From positions 2,914,001 to 2,978,000 of the forward strand of contig NC_015458.1 of NCBI RefSeq assembly GCF_000209655.1: a stretch of DNA of 64,000 nucleotides. Reading direction: 5' to 3'. Both the position numbers and the translations under genes were made by a program. The first letter of the stretch is position 1. Each line of letters opens with the position of its first letter. This document shows positions 25,637-34,514 of the stretch, piece by piece. The DNA is from Pusillimonas sp. T7-7. GTDB taxonomy: Bacteria; Pseudomonadota; Gammaproteobacteria; Burkholderiales; Burkholderiaceae_B. The notes under the pieces were generated by a model. That model searched no databases, was not told the origin of the DNA, and saw nothing but the letters and a program-made list of their open reading frames with translations.

Positions 25637-26371
25637 TCAGTGGTGCAAAATCTTGGACAGGAAATGCTGCGCGCGTTCGGAACGGGCTTCCATATTGCCA
25701 AAGAATTCTTCATTGCTGCAGTCTTCGACTATTTTTCCCTCGTCCATGAAAACGACACGGTCGGCTACCTTGCGGGCAAAGCCCATTTCGTGGGTGACCA
25801 CCATCATGGTCATGCCTTCGCGAGCCAGATCCACCATAACGTCCAGCACCTCATTGACCATTTCGGGGTCGAGCGCCGAGGTCGGTTCGTCAAACAGCAT
25901 GGCAATGGGGTCCATGGCCAGTGCGCGTGCAATCGCCACACGCTGCTGCTGTCCACCCGACAACTGGCCTGGAAACTTGTCTTGGTGGGCTCGCAGGCCA
26001 ACACGGTCGAGCAGGCTTCCGGCCCGCGCTCTGGCCTCTTCCGTGCTACGCCCCAAAACCTTGACCTGTGCAAGCTCAAGGTTTTGATTCACAGACAAAT
26101 GAGGGAAGAGTTCGAAGCTCTGGAAAACCATGCCTATGCGCGCACGCAACTTGGGCAGATTGGTGTCGGACGCACCCACTGACACACCGTCCACGAAGAT
26201 TTCACCTTTCTGGAAAGGCTCGAGTCCGTTAACCGTTTTGATCAGGGTGGACTTGCCGGACCCGGATGGGCCGCACACCACGACAACTTCGCCGCTGGCC
26301 ACCTGGGTACTGCAATCGTCCAGCACCTGAGTGGTTCCGTACCACTTGCTGATGTGCTTGATTTCTATCAT
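25637..26371 (-). CDS. polar amino acid ABC transporter, ATP-binding subunit
   Basis: The protein has 244 residues, a GltL/GlnQ-type ATPase. It has Walker [10 protein letters not shown], signature LSGGQQQR, Walker [15 protein letters not shown] and the switch His in [16 protein letters not shown]. It drives uptake through the two permeases encoded just upstream. The set resembles both glutamate/aspartate (GltIJKL) and cystine transporters. Substrate choice cannot be read from the ATPase. Confidence 0.95.
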   Translation of the reverse strand: MIEIKHISKWYGTTQVLDDCSTQVASGEVVVVCGPSGSGKSTLIKTVNGLEPFQKGEIFVDGVSVGASDTNLPKLRARIGMVFQSFELFPHLSVNQNLELAQVKVLGRSTEEARARAGSLLDRVGLRAHQDKFPGQLSGGQQQRVAIARALAMDPIAMLFDEPTSALDPEMVNEVLDVMVDLAREGMTMMVVTHEMGFARKVADRVVFMDEGKIVEDCSNEEFFGNMEARSERAQHFLSKILHH

Positions 26372-26397
26372 TCAGTCTCCTGCTGTTTCATGGCTTG

Positions 26398-27087
26398 TTA
26401 TCGAACTATGCTGGTGCGCTGACGCAGATAGCGCACCAGCAAGGAAGCAGCATAGCTCATGATGAAATAAATCAAGGCCACAAACATATACATTTCAATC
26501 AGGCGGCCATCGCGCTGCGCCACCTTGACCGCCGCACCCAGGAAGTCTGTAAGCGACAGCACATACACCAGGGATGTGTCTTGAAAGAGGACGATGGTTT
26601 GCGTCAGCAATATGGGCGTCATGTTGCGAAACGCCTGTGGCAATACTACCTTGCCCATGACTTGCCAGTAAGTCAGGCCAAGTGCATAGCCTGCGGAATG
26701 CTGGCCGCGCGGTACCGATTGAATGCCGGCACGCATGATTTCACAAAAGTAAGCAGCCTCGAACAAGGTGAACGTGACCAAGGCCGAGGTAAAGCCGCCC
26801 ACGGCCACCGGCCTGGAGGATCCGGTCAGCCAGGCGCCAATATAGGGCACCAGAAAATAAAACCAGAATATGACCAGAATCAGTGGCAGGGCGCGCAGCA
26901 GATTTACATACGTTCCCGCCACCCAGGACAGGGGCTTGATGCTGGACAAGCGGCACATGGCCAACAACGTGCCCAGGATCAGGCCACCCAACGCTGACAT
27001 AATCGTTAGCTTGAGCGTAAACACCATGCCGTCACGGAACAGATAGACCCATGAACGCTGGATGACGTCGAAATCAAACTCGCTCAT
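26398..27087 (-). CDS. polar amino acid ABC transporter, permease (GltK-like)
   Basis: The protein has 229 residues with about five helices and the His/Glu/Gln/Gly family permease loop (AYFCEIMRAGIQSVPRGQHSAGYALGLTYWQ). It forms the membrane channel with the permease encoded upstream. Its start overlaps the stop of the 27084 gene by four bases (ATGA), so expression is coupled. The ATPase gene follows after 26 bases. Confidence 0.94.
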   Translation of the reverse strand: MSEFDFDVIQRSWVYLFRDGMVFTLKLTIMSALGGLILGTLLAMCRLSSIKPLSWVAGTYVNLLRALPLILVIFWFYFLVPYIGAWLTGSSRPVAVGGFTSALVTFTLFEAAYFCEIMRAGIQSVPRGQHSAGYALGLTYWQVMGKVVLPQAFRNMTPILLTQTIVLFQDTSLVYVLSLTDFLGAAVKVAQRDGRLIEMYMFVALIYFIMSYAASLLVRYLRQRTSIVR

Positions 27088-27839
27088 GAGGCCACCTTTT
27101 CGGCCTTTACCGGGCCGATGAAACCCGGCACAGCCAGGCGCCGCTCAAGCAGCAGCATGCTGCGTACGACGACAAGATTCAGAATCAGGTAGAACAGCGT
27201 GGCCAATGCAAAGGTTTCAAAGACTTGAAAGCTGAACTCCTGCATGGACCGCGCCGCGCCGACCAGTTCGAACAAACCTATGGTGAAGGCCACTGAGGTG
27301 TTTTTGATAAGGTTGAGCAATTCAGAAGTAAGCGGCGGCAGAATAATGCGAAACGAACTGGGCAACAGTACGTAGCGATACACCTGCGCCGATTCCAGCC
27401 CCAAGGCGGTAGCGGCCATGCGCTGCCCGGCCGGCAACGACTCGATACCGGCCCTGACCTGCTCGGCCACCCGCGACGAGGTATAAAATCCCAGGCACAA
27501 CACGGCCGGAATGAATATGCCCCAAGGCGGCGCAATCTGCTTGATGGCATCGCCCAGGCTGCGTGGCACCAGCTCGGGCATCACGAAATACCACAGGAAC
27601 ATCTGCACCAACAAGGGCACATTTCGCAGCAACTCTACATACATAGTGCCCAGACGCCGCGCCCAGGGCATGCTGGTTGTACGGGCCACACCGACCAGGG
27701 TGCCCATGCTCAGCGCAAGCAGCCAGGACAGCGTGGCCGTTCCTATGGTCCAGGCCAGGCCTTCAAGCAGCGTCTGCAAATACGTGACGCCGCCCGGGGC
27801 CTCATCGAAAAAAACCAGCCAGTTCCAGTTGTAATTCAT
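27084..27839 (-). CDS. polar amino acid ABC transporter, permease (GltJ-like)
   Basis: The protein has 251 residues with an N-terminal NYNWNWLVFFDE segment typical of GltJ, and the permease loop SSRVAEQVRAGIESLPAGQRMAATALGL. It is the longer of the pair, again as in GltJ. It begins eight bases after the binding-protein gene with no hairpin in between, unlike the Liv systems of this window. Confidence 0.94.
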   Translation of the reverse strand: MNYNWNWLVFFDEAPGGVTYLQTLLEGLAWTIGTATLSWLLALSMGTLVGVARTTSMPWARRLGTMYVELLRNVPLLVQMFLWYFVMPELVPRSLGDAIKQIAPPWGIFIPAVLCLGFYTSSRVAEQVRAGIESLPAGQRMAATALGLESAQVYRYVLLPSSFRIILPPLTSELLNLIKNTSVAFTIGLFELVGAARSMQEFSFQVFETFALATLFYLILNLVVVRSMLLLERRLAVPGFIGPVKAEKVAS

Positions 27840-27847
27840 GCGGCCAA

Positions 27848-28747
27848 TTACTTATAGGCTGCTGGATCGGGCGAGTCGGTGGGGTTGGCCACCACTTTCT
27901 TGAGCTGCTCGCTCATGGGCCAGTTCAAATTGACATTCTTGGGAGGAATGGGCGATTCGAACCATTTCTTGTACAGCTCGGCGAGCGTACCGTCTTTCAT
28001 CATGCCCTTGATGGTGTCATCGACCACCTTCTTGAACTCGGGGTCGTCCTTGGGCTCCATAATGGCATAAGGCTCGACGGTGTAGGCATCTTTACTGATC
28101 ATCCACTCGCTGGGATCGCGTGAGGTGGCCACCAGCCCCGCCAACAGGATGTCGTCCATGAAGAAGGCAGCCGCGCGCCCATTATTGACCGTGAGCAAGG
28201 CTTCGGCATGATCCTTGGCAGGAATGATGTTCATGCCAAGCTTCTGCTGATCGTTGGCGCCAGTAGCCCAGCGTATATTGCTGGTGCCCGCCGTGGAAAT
28301 CACGGTCTTGCCCTTAAGGTCTTCCAGACTATTGATGTTTGACGACTTCTTGGCCACAAACCGGGTAGCTGTCACGAAAGTGGTGGGTGCAAAAGTAACT
28401 TGGGCCTGACGTTCTTTGGTGTTGGTGGACGAGCCACAATTCAGATCGACCGTACCGTTGGCCAACAGCGGGATGCGGGTGGACGACGTGACCGGCACCA
28501 TCTTCACATTGAGCTTGTCCATGCCCAGTTTTTCTTTTACGGCCTCGACAATATTTTTGCAGATATCCATGGAATAACCGATGGGCTGCTGTTTATCGTC
28601 GAGGTAGGAAAAGGGGATGGATGAATCTCGATGACCCAAGGCGATTTCGCCACTGGATTTGATTTTTTCAAGTCGGCCGTCGGCATAAACCGGTGCTGTT
28701 GCAACAACGGCCAAAGCGGTAAACAGGGTAATAGTAGTTTTTTTCAT
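27848..28747 (-). CDS. polar amino acid ABC transporter, substrate-binding protein
   Basis: The protein has 299 residues with a Sec signal peptide (KKTTITLFTALAVVATAPVYA). The mature part is a type II SBP_bac_3 domain with SSGEIALGHRDSSIPFSYLD, typical of GltI-like glutamate/aspartate-binding proteins, and WPMSEQLKKVV at the end. Length and start motif favour acidic amino acids. The neighbouring D-cysteine desulfhydrase-like gene raises cysteine/cystine as an alternative ligand. Confidence 0.92.
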   Translation of the reverse strand: MKKTTITLFTALAVVATAPVYADGRLEKIKSSGEIALGHRDSSIPFSYLDDKQQPIGYSMDICKNIVEAVKEKLGMDKLNVKMVPVTSSTRIPLLANGTVDLNCGSSTNTKERQAQVTFAPTTFVTATRFVAKKSSNINSLEDLKGKTVISTAGTSNIRWATGANDQQKLGMNIIPAKDHAEALLTVNNGRAAAFFMDDILLAGLVATSRDPSEWMISKDAYTVEPYAIMEPKDDPEFKKVVDDTIKGMMKDGTLAELYKKWFESPIPPKNVNLNWPMSEQLKKVVANPTDSPDPAAYK

Positions 28748-28771
28748 GTTGTCTCCGTGTATCTGAAAAAC

Positions 28772-29770
28772 CTAGAAAAGCTGGCGGTATCCGTATAGGC
28801 CAACCGCACCGCCAGTATGTACAAACACCACGTTTTCATCCTTCTTGAAATGCCCCGAACGGATCAGTGCAATCAAGCCGGCCATGCCTTTGCCCGAATA
28901 GACCGGATCCAGCAAGATGGCTTCTTGTTCCGCTGTCAGGCGCAAAGCTTCGATCATGCTATCGGTGGGTATGCCGTAGCCATCGCCAACGTAGTCAGAA
29001 TTGGCCACAACATCGGCACGCTCGACCGATGATGCCGGCAGGCCCATGTAATCTACAGTAGCTTGCACCAGTTTCCAAACATTTTCTTCCTGCTTGTCTT
29101 TGGGCGCCCGCACACTGACACCGTACACAGGTATGCCGCTATTGCTGCTGCGCAGACCCACCACCAGCCCGGCTTGGGTACCAGTACTGCCCGTGGCATG
29201 CACGACATGGTCTATGCGCAAGCCGGTTTCAAAAGACTGGTTCAACAATTCTTGTGCACAACCCACATAGCCCAGCGCTCCGACAGGATTGGAACCGCCC
29301 CCTGGTATGACATAAGGCTTGCGCCCGGCGCTGCGCAGTTCAGCCGCCAGTTTTTCCATTTCCTGCTGCATGTCGGTGCCTGCAGGAAAACGCCCGACGA
29401 TGTCTCCGCCCAACAGGCGATCGAGCAGCACATTGCCCGACTGCTCGTATTCTTCAGTGGCGTCGCTTACGCGCTGCTCAAGAAGGATCTTGCACTGCAG
29501 GCCAACCTTCGCCGCAGCAGCCACGGTCTGGCGCGCGTGATTCGATTGCACTGCGCCTTGCGTAATCAGGGTATCGGCGCCCTGCTCCAGCGCCTGCGCC
29601 ACCAGAAACTCCAGTTTGCGTGTTTTATTGCCGCCCGTGGCCAGGCCGGTGCAATCATCCCGCTTGATATACAGATTCGGGCCGCCCAAATGCTTGGTCA
29701 GGTTGGGCATGAATTCCAGCGGTGTAGGAAAGTGCCCGAGACGAATACGAGGGAAGGCGGCAAGATGCAT
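28772..29770 (-). CDS. dcyD: D-cysteine desulfhydrase / ACC-deaminase family PLP enzyme
   Basis: The start at ATG 29770 has a good GGAG; a TTG eight codons earlier is rejected. The product is 332 residues of fold-type II. The PLP lysine is in [14 protein letters not shown], followed by [15 protein letters not shown], and the phosphate-binding loop is [11 protein letters not shown]. Family members cleave D-cysteine to pyruvate, sulfide and ammonia, or deaminate 1-aminocyclopropane-1-carboxylate. D-cysteine desulfhydrase is favoured by the YdedA/DcyD-like start [18 protein letters not shown]. It heads the operon that continues with the ABC transporter and racemase, like the dcyD-cystine-transporter link in enterobacteria. 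Confidence 0.85.
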   Translation of the reverse strand: MHLAAFPRIRLGHFPTPLEFMPNLTKHLGGPNLYIKRDDCTGLATGGNKTRKLEFLVAQALEQGADTLITQGAVQSNHARQTVAAAAKVGLQCKILLEQRVSDATEEYEQSGNVLLDRLLGGDIVGRFPAGTDMQQEMEKLAAELRSAGRKPYVIPGGGSNPVGALGYVGCAQELLNQSFETGLRIDHVVHATGSTGTQAGLVVGLRSSNSGIPVYGVSVRAPKDKQEENVWKLVQATVDYMGLPASSVERADVVANSDYVGDGYGIPTDSMIEALRLTAEQEAILLDPVYSGKGMAGLIALIRSGHFKKDENVVFVHTGGAVGLYGYRQLF

Positions 29771-29854
29771 TACAGGGACTCCAGAATTATCCAATTAATT
29801 CGAAATCGTACTGATAGCCTGGCGTTTTGCCTAATACTATATTCTTAGAGGCTT

Positions 29855-29874
29855 ATGTTATTTTTGCATAACAT
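29855..29874. promoter_or_regulatory. candidate LysR operator
   Basis: ATGTTAT-N6-ATAACAT has perfect 7-base arms and fits the T-N11-A pattern of LysR boxes. It lies 31 bases upstream of the LysR start, in the gap between that gene and the divergent dcyD operon, as expected for an autoregulated activator. Confidence 0.55.
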
Positions 29875-29904
29875 GCTGTTTGCATACTGAACCGGGAAGT
29901 ACAC

Positions 29905-30810
29905 ATGAAGCTGGCCTGGATAGAAGATTTGCTGACTTTGGTTGACGCGGGCACCTTCTCGCGGGCGGCCGTCTTGCGCAACGTTACACAACCCGCCTTC
30001 TCGCGCCGCATCCAGTTGCTTGAAGCCTGGCTGGGCGTAGAGCTGATAGACCGGCGCAGCCAGCCCCTGCGTCTGTCGGCGATTGCCGAGCGCCATATCC
30101 CCGAGTTTCGTGCATTGCTGCACGATCTGGGCCAGCTGCGCGCTCGCATGCAAACTGAGAGTCATGGCACAGCACGCATCGTGCTGGTCACACAGCATTC
30201 CCTCACCATGACCCAGTTGCCCGCTTTGCTGAAGCTCATCGCGCAAAGTCCCGCCACGCAGCTGGAGTTCAATGTGCGCTCCGAAAACCGGGACGAGTGC
30301 GTGACCCTCTTCATGCGCAAGCAGGCCGATCTGCTGCTGTGCATGGAAGAGCATGATGAACTCTTGCTGGATCTGATACCGGATGCCGGCCGCATGAGCT
30401 TGGGCACCGAAGCCCTGATTCCGGTCAGCGCCCTGACCAGTGACAACACCCCCATGCACCGCCCGCGGCAGGACACAACCCTGAAGCTGCTGGCCTACCC
30501 GCCTGACAGCTTCCTGGGCCGCATCATGCACAAGCACGGTGTTGGCGCCCTGCTTAGACGTCAGCGTGTGGAAATCGTCCATGAATCCGTGTTCCTTGCC
30601 GGCATCAAGGAAATGGTCATGGCGGGACTGGGCATGGCATGGCTGCCCATAGGCCTGGTACAACGCGAACTGGAGTCCGGCAGCCTAATTGTTGTGGATG
30701 ATGGCTTGAAGACCGTAACGCTTGATCTGGGCTTGTACCGCAGCGCCCATGCCACCTATCCGGAGGCCATAGACCGCCTGTGGCGCATGCTGAGCACAAG
30801 GCCAGGCTGA
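29905..30810 (+). CDS. LysR family transcriptional regulator
   Basis: The protein has 301 residues with an N-terminal winged helix-turn-helix (FSRAAVLRNVTQPAFSRRIQLLEAWLGVELIDR) and a LysR effector domain from about residue 90. Divergent transcription from the dcyD-ABC-racemase operon makes it the likely regulator of that operon. The effector would be a transported amino acid or a product of it, which is an inference. Confidence 0.93.
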   Translation: MKLAWIEDLLTLVDAGTFSRAAVLRNVTQPAFSRRIQLLEAWLGVELIDRRSQPLRLSAIAERHIPEFRALLHDLGQLRARMQTESHGTARIVLVTQHSLTMTQLPALLKLIAQSPATQLEFNVRSENRDECVTLFMRKQADLLLCMEEHDELLLDLIPDAGRMSLGTEALIPVSALTSDNTPMHRPRQDTTLKLLAYPPDSFLGRIMHKHGVGALLRRQRVEIVHESVFLAGIKEMVMAGLGMAWLPIGLVQRELESGSLIVVDDGLKTVTLDLGLYRSAHATYPEAIDRLWRMLSTRPG

Positions 30811-30921
30811 TACGAACGGAGCTTGCCCCACCTGTAGAGCGGAGTTTTGCTGGGCTTACGATTTAGCCGGCATAATAGAGACCTTCAGTGCAAGCGCGCC
30901 TGACTCATTCAATAAAAAAAC

Positions 30922-32544
30922 ATGAGCACTTCACCTCTAGCCCCCTTGCAGCACGCCAAATTCCGTGCCCTCTGGACGGCCACGCTGGCGTCCAACCTGG
31001 GCGGGCTGGTACAAATCGTGGGCGCAGGCTGGATGATGACCAGTATTTCTGCATCGGACGACATGGTGGCCCTGGTGCAAGCCGCCACCACACTGCCCAT
31101 CATGATTTTTTCGCTTGCCGCTGGCGCTTTGGCCGACAACTTCAACCGCCGCAACATCATGCTGGTGGCGCAAACTCTGATGATGGTGGTGTCGGCCACC
31201 CTGGCAATTTTTGCCTTTGCGGGTTTGATCACTCCATGGCTGCTGCTGTTCTTTACGTTTCTTATTGGCTGCGGAACCGCTTTGCACAACCCATCGTGGC
31301 AAGCCTCCATGGGCGACCTGGTCCCGCGTGAAGAGCTGTCGGGCGCGATCACACTGAACAGCATGAGCTACAACCTCATGCGCAGCATCGGGCCTGCGGT
31401 GGGCGGCATCATTGTTGCCGTTGCAGGCGCCGCTTTTGCCTTTGCCGTGAATGCGGTCAGCTATTTCGCCCTGATCAGGGCATTGGCACTCTGGAAGCCG
31501 GAACAAGCACCCAATACTCTGCCGCGCGAGTCCTTCGGCAGTGCGATGTCGGCCGGGCTGCGCTATATCGCCTTGTCGCCCAATTTGCTCAAAGTCATGT
31601 TCCGCAGCTTTATTTTCGGGCTGACAGCAGTGTCTGTGCTGGCCTTGCTGCCACTCGTCACCCGCGATCTGGTCACCGGCGGCGCCTTTTCCTATGGCAT
31701 TATTCTGGGCTGTTTTGGCGCGGGCGCCATAGGCGGCGCCTTGCTGAATGCCCGGGTGCGCGAACGCTGGGCCAACGAAACCATCGTCCGCGGCACCTTC
31801 CTGGTTTTTGCGCTCAGTGTGATTGCCATGGCCTTCAGCCGCCAGCTGTGGCTCAGCTGCCTGGCCGTGTTGCCCGCCGGCGCATGCTGGGTGATGACGC
31901 TGTCGCTGTTCAATGTCACCGTGCAGCTATCCACGCCACGTTGGGTAGTGGGGCGAGCCCTGGCGCTGTATCAAACCGCCACCTTTGGCGGAATGGCTGC
32001 TGGCAGCTGGCTGTGGGGTGTCGTGGCCGAAGCACAAGGAACCAGCAACGCCCTGATTCTGGCTGGCGTGGTGATGGTTTTAGGCGCTGCCATTGGCTTG
32101 CGCTTTGTATTGCCCGAGTTCGGCAAGCTCAGTTTTGACCCACTTGACACCTTTCACGAACCTACCTTGCAGCTGGATTTGCGGCCGCGCAGCGGGCCGA
32201 TCATGATCATGGTGGACTACGAAATCGCCCAGCAAGACGTCAACACTTTCCTGAGCCTGATGTCGCAACGCAGGCGAATACGCTTGCGTGATGGCGCGCG
32301 CCAGTGGTCGCTACTGCGTGATCTGGAAAACCCTCGAATCTGGTCTGAAAGCTATCACGTGCCCACTTGGGTGGAATACGTACGGCATCATCAACGCCGC
32401 ACACAGGCTGATGGCGAGGTGTTTAGCCAACTGCTTGCCTTGCACCGCGGCGAAAAGCCACCAAACGTGCACCGCATGATAGAGCGCCAGACGGTGCCAG
32501 TGCGCGACGACACCCCCTTGAAGACACACACAGAGATTCCATAG
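30922..32544 (+). CDS. MFS transporter of the EntS-like (MFS_3) family with C-terminal soluble domain
   Basis: The protein has 540 residues. About 12 helices occupy residues 1-410, with the drug-exporter-like LADNFNRRNIMLVAQ loop and NPSWQASMGDLVPREEL. The last 130 residues (from FDPLDTFHEPTL) form a soluble alpha/beta domain seen in the DUF894/MFS_3 family, containing WSLLRDLENPRIWSESYHVPTWVEY. The family exports siderophores or drugs; the substrate is unknown. It stands alone and ends at a strong terminator. No good ribosome-binding site precedes the ATG. Confidence 0.88.
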   Translation: MSTSPLAPLQHAKFRALWTATLASNLGGLVQIVGAGWMMTSISASDDMVALVQAATTLPIMIFSLAAGALADNFNRRNIMLVAQTLMMVVSATLAIFAFAGLITPWLLLFFTFLIGCGTALHNPSWQASMGDLVPREELSGAITLNSMSYNLMRSIGPAVGGIIVAVAGAAFAFAVNAVSYFALIRALALWKPEQAPNTLPRESFGSAMSAGLRYIALSPNLLKVMFRSFIFGLTAVSVLALLPLVTRDLVTGGAFSYGIILGCFGAGAIGGALLNARVRERWANETIVRGTFLVFALSVIAMAFSRQLWLSCLAVLPAGACWVMTLSLFNVTVQLSTPRWVVGRALALYQTATFGGMAAGSWLWGVVAEAQGTSNALILAGVVMVLGAAIGLRFVLPEFGKLSFDPLDTFHEPTLQLDLRPRSGPIMIMVDYEIAQQDVNTFLSLMSQRRRIRLRDGARQWSLLRDLENPRIWSESYHVPTWVEYVRHHQRRTQADGEVFSQLLALHRGEKPPNVHRMIERQTVPVRDDTPLKTHTEIP

Positions 32545-32556
32545 GAAGTCTGCGCC

Positions 32557-32594
32557 AAGCAGCGGGCAAGCGTGAAGGCTTGCCCGCTGCTTTT
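32557..32594. terminator. bidirectional terminator between MFS and BKACE genes
   Basis: A perfect 15-base stem (AAGCAGCGGGCAAGC) with a 6-base loop is followed by TTTT on the plus strand. It separates two convergent genes. Confidence 0.88.
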
Positions 32595-32600
32595 GGAAGA

Positions 32601-33533
32601 TTAGAACTCCAACTTGCTGGAGCCTTTCAGCTGCAAAGTAGCACGGGCCTCGTCGGGCGTAGCCACTTCCAGATTCAGCGCTTCAATGACGGTACGTATC
32701 TGGCTGACTTGCTGTCCGTTCGACGACGCCAGCTGGCCAGGGCCGATCCAGAGGGAATCCTCGAGACCCACACGTACGTTCGAACCCATGGCCGCACCCA
32801 TGGTGGCCAGCGGGATCTGATTGCGCCCTGCCCCCAGGATGGACCATTGATAGTTATCGCCAAACAGGCGGTCGGCCGTACGGCGCATATGCATCAGGTC
32901 TTCAGGATTGGGGCCTATGCCGCCCAGGATGCCAAATACCGACTGGATGAAGGGCGGGCTTTGCACCAGCCCGCGATCCATGAAATGCGCCAGGTTGTAA
33001 AGATGGCTGATGTCGTAGCACTCGAACTCGAAACGAGTACCGTTGTCGGTGCCCCGGCGGAGTATGGTTTCAATATCTTTGTAGGTATTTTTGAAAATCA
33101 GATCCCGGCTGTTTTCCAGATGCTCGCGCTCCCATTCATGCTCGAAGTTTTTGAAGCGCTCAAGCATGGGGAAGAGGCCGAAGTTCATGGACCCCATGTT
33201 CAAAGAGGCCAGCTCGGGCTTGAAAGTCATGACCGGGCGCATACGCTCTTCAACGGTCATGTGCGGGCTGCCGCCGGTGGTGATGTTGATGACGGCATCG
33301 GTGTGCTCGCGGATTTTCGACAGGAAGGGCCGGAAGAGCTCCGGATCTTGCGAAGGCTTGCCATTCTTCGGATCACGGGCATGCAGGTGCAGGATGGCCG
33401 CACCGGCTTTGGCTGCGGCAATGGCCTGGTCGGCGATCTGATCGGCCGTGACCGGCAGGTGCTCGGACATGCTGGGGGTATGGATGGCGCCGGTTACAGC
33501 GCAGGTAATGATGACTTTTTTCTTGCTTGCCAT
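32601..33533 (-). CDS. beta-keto acid cleavage enzyme (BKACE, DUF849)
   Basis: The protein has 310 residues of the Zn-dependent BKACE family (3-keto-5-aminohexanoate cleavage enzyme type). The zinc-binding HLHARDP, the NITTGGSPHMTVEER loop and NMGSMNFGLFPM are clear. These enzymes split a beta-keto acid with acetyl-CoA, giving acetoacetate and a new CoA ester. The following SDR gene on the same strand could make the beta-keto acid from a beta-hydroxy acid. The substrate is not predictable without the specificity residues; lysine-fermentation genes are absent. Confidence 0.92.
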   Translation of the reverse strand: MASKKKVIITCAVTGAIHTPSMSEHLPVTADQIADQAIAAAKAGAAILHLHARDPKNGKPSQDPELFRPFLSKIREHTDAVINITTGGSPHMTVEERMRPVMTFKPELASLNMGSMNFGLFPMLERFKNFEHEWEREHLENSRDLIFKNTYKDIETILRRGTDNGTRFEFECYDISHLYNLAHFMDRGLVQSPPFIQSVFGILGGIGPNPEDLMHMRRTADRLFGDNYQWSILGAGRNQIPLATMGAAMGSNVRVGLEDSLWIGPGQLASSNGQQVSQIRTVIEALNLEVATPDEARATLQLKGSSKLEF

Positions 33534-33600
33534 GAGTTTTCTACTATTCCAGGTTGATAGACTGATGTCGTCCGGTGTTTTGCTGCGGGCGGGTATGGCG

Positions 33601-34383
33601 TTAAATCAGGGCCTGTGTGTGGCCGTCTACAACCAAGGCCTGCCCCGTAACATTGCCTGCCGCGCCGCTTGCCGAAAACAATGCCATATTGGCGATATCG
33701 CGTGCCGTGACCAGGCGTCCCAAAGCCGCCTGCTGGTCGTGCCTGCGTTCGATTTCTTCCAGCGGGATGCCTAGTGTTTCTGCTTTGGCGGCCATGACCG
33801 CGCGTATTCTTGGCCCTTCGACCGCACCCGGCAAAATGGCGTTGACCCTGACCCCAAACTTGCCCAGCTCCAGAGCCAAGGATTTGGTGAACCCGACCAC
33901 CGCCCACTTCGACGCAGAATAAGCGCTGCGGCCGGCAAACCCCAGATGGCCCGCAGCGGAAGAAAGATTGATCATTACCCCGGCTTTGGATTGCTTGAGC
34001 ATATCGACCGCCAGGCGTGCGCACAGGAACTGACCGGTGATGTTGACGTCCAGCGTACGGTCCCAGTCAGCCTTGCTGAGCGTTTCAACATAGCCCGTGG
34101 GCCCGGCGATGCCTGCGTTGTTGATCAGTACATCGAGACCGCCCAGAACGTTCCTGACCTGCTCGAACAACGCTGCCACGCTGTCTTCGTCAGAGACATC
34201 GGCCACCGTGGCGTGCAGGGCCGGGCATTCCTTTTTGGCGGCATCGAGCAGCGTTTGATTAAGATCGCAAACGAGCACCTGGCAACCAGCTGCTGTAAAC
34301 ACCTTGGCCATCTCCAGCCCCAAGCCACTGGCCCCGGCAGTAATAAGAACTTTCTTGCCTTCCATACTGATATCTTCAAACAT
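33601..34383 (-). CDS. SDR family NAD(P)-dependent oxidoreductase
   Basis: The protein has 260 residues. The cofactor motif is TAGASGLGLEMAK, NNAG is in INNAGIAGPTGY, and the catalytic Ser and Tyr-x3-Lys are in NLSSAAGHLGF and YSASKWA. It lies upstream of the BKACE gene with a 67-base gap and is divergent from a GntR regulator across an operator-like palindrome. Oxidation of a hydroxy acid to the BKACE substrate is the simplest reading of the context. Confidence 0.93.
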   Translation of the reverse strand: MFEDISMEGKKVLITAGASGLGLEMAKVFTAAGCQVLVCDLNQTLLDAAKKECPALHATVADVSDEDSVAALFEQVRNVLGGLDVLINNAGIAGPTGYVETLSKADWDRTLDVNITGQFLCARLAVDMLKQSKAGVMINLSSAAGHLGFAGRSAYSASKWAVVGFTKSLALELGKFGVRVNAILPGAVEGPRIRAVMAAKAETLGIPLEEIERRHDQQAALGRLVTARDIANMALFSASGAAGNVTGQALVVDGHTQALI

Positions 34384-34450
34384 GCCTGACCTTTAACACG
34401 TGTTCGCCACTAGGAAAAATGGCGATTCTGGTTTAACTGAACTATGGCTA

Positions 34451-34486
34451 TACTAGCGCAACTGTGATCACAGATTACAGCTAGTA
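34451..34486. promoter_or_regulatory. nested inverted repeats, candidate GntR operator
   Basis: The perfect palindrome CTGTGATCACAG (34462-34473) lies almost exactly centred within an outer inverted repeat TACTAGC (34451-34457) and GCTAGTA (34480-34486). The site is between the divergent SDR-BKACE operon and the GntR gene, 29 bases before the latter. This is the expected place for an autoregulatory FCD-type GntR operator. Confidence 0.6.
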
Positions 34487-34514
34487 CTAACCCTAGGATC
34501 GAGCGAATTTACTC

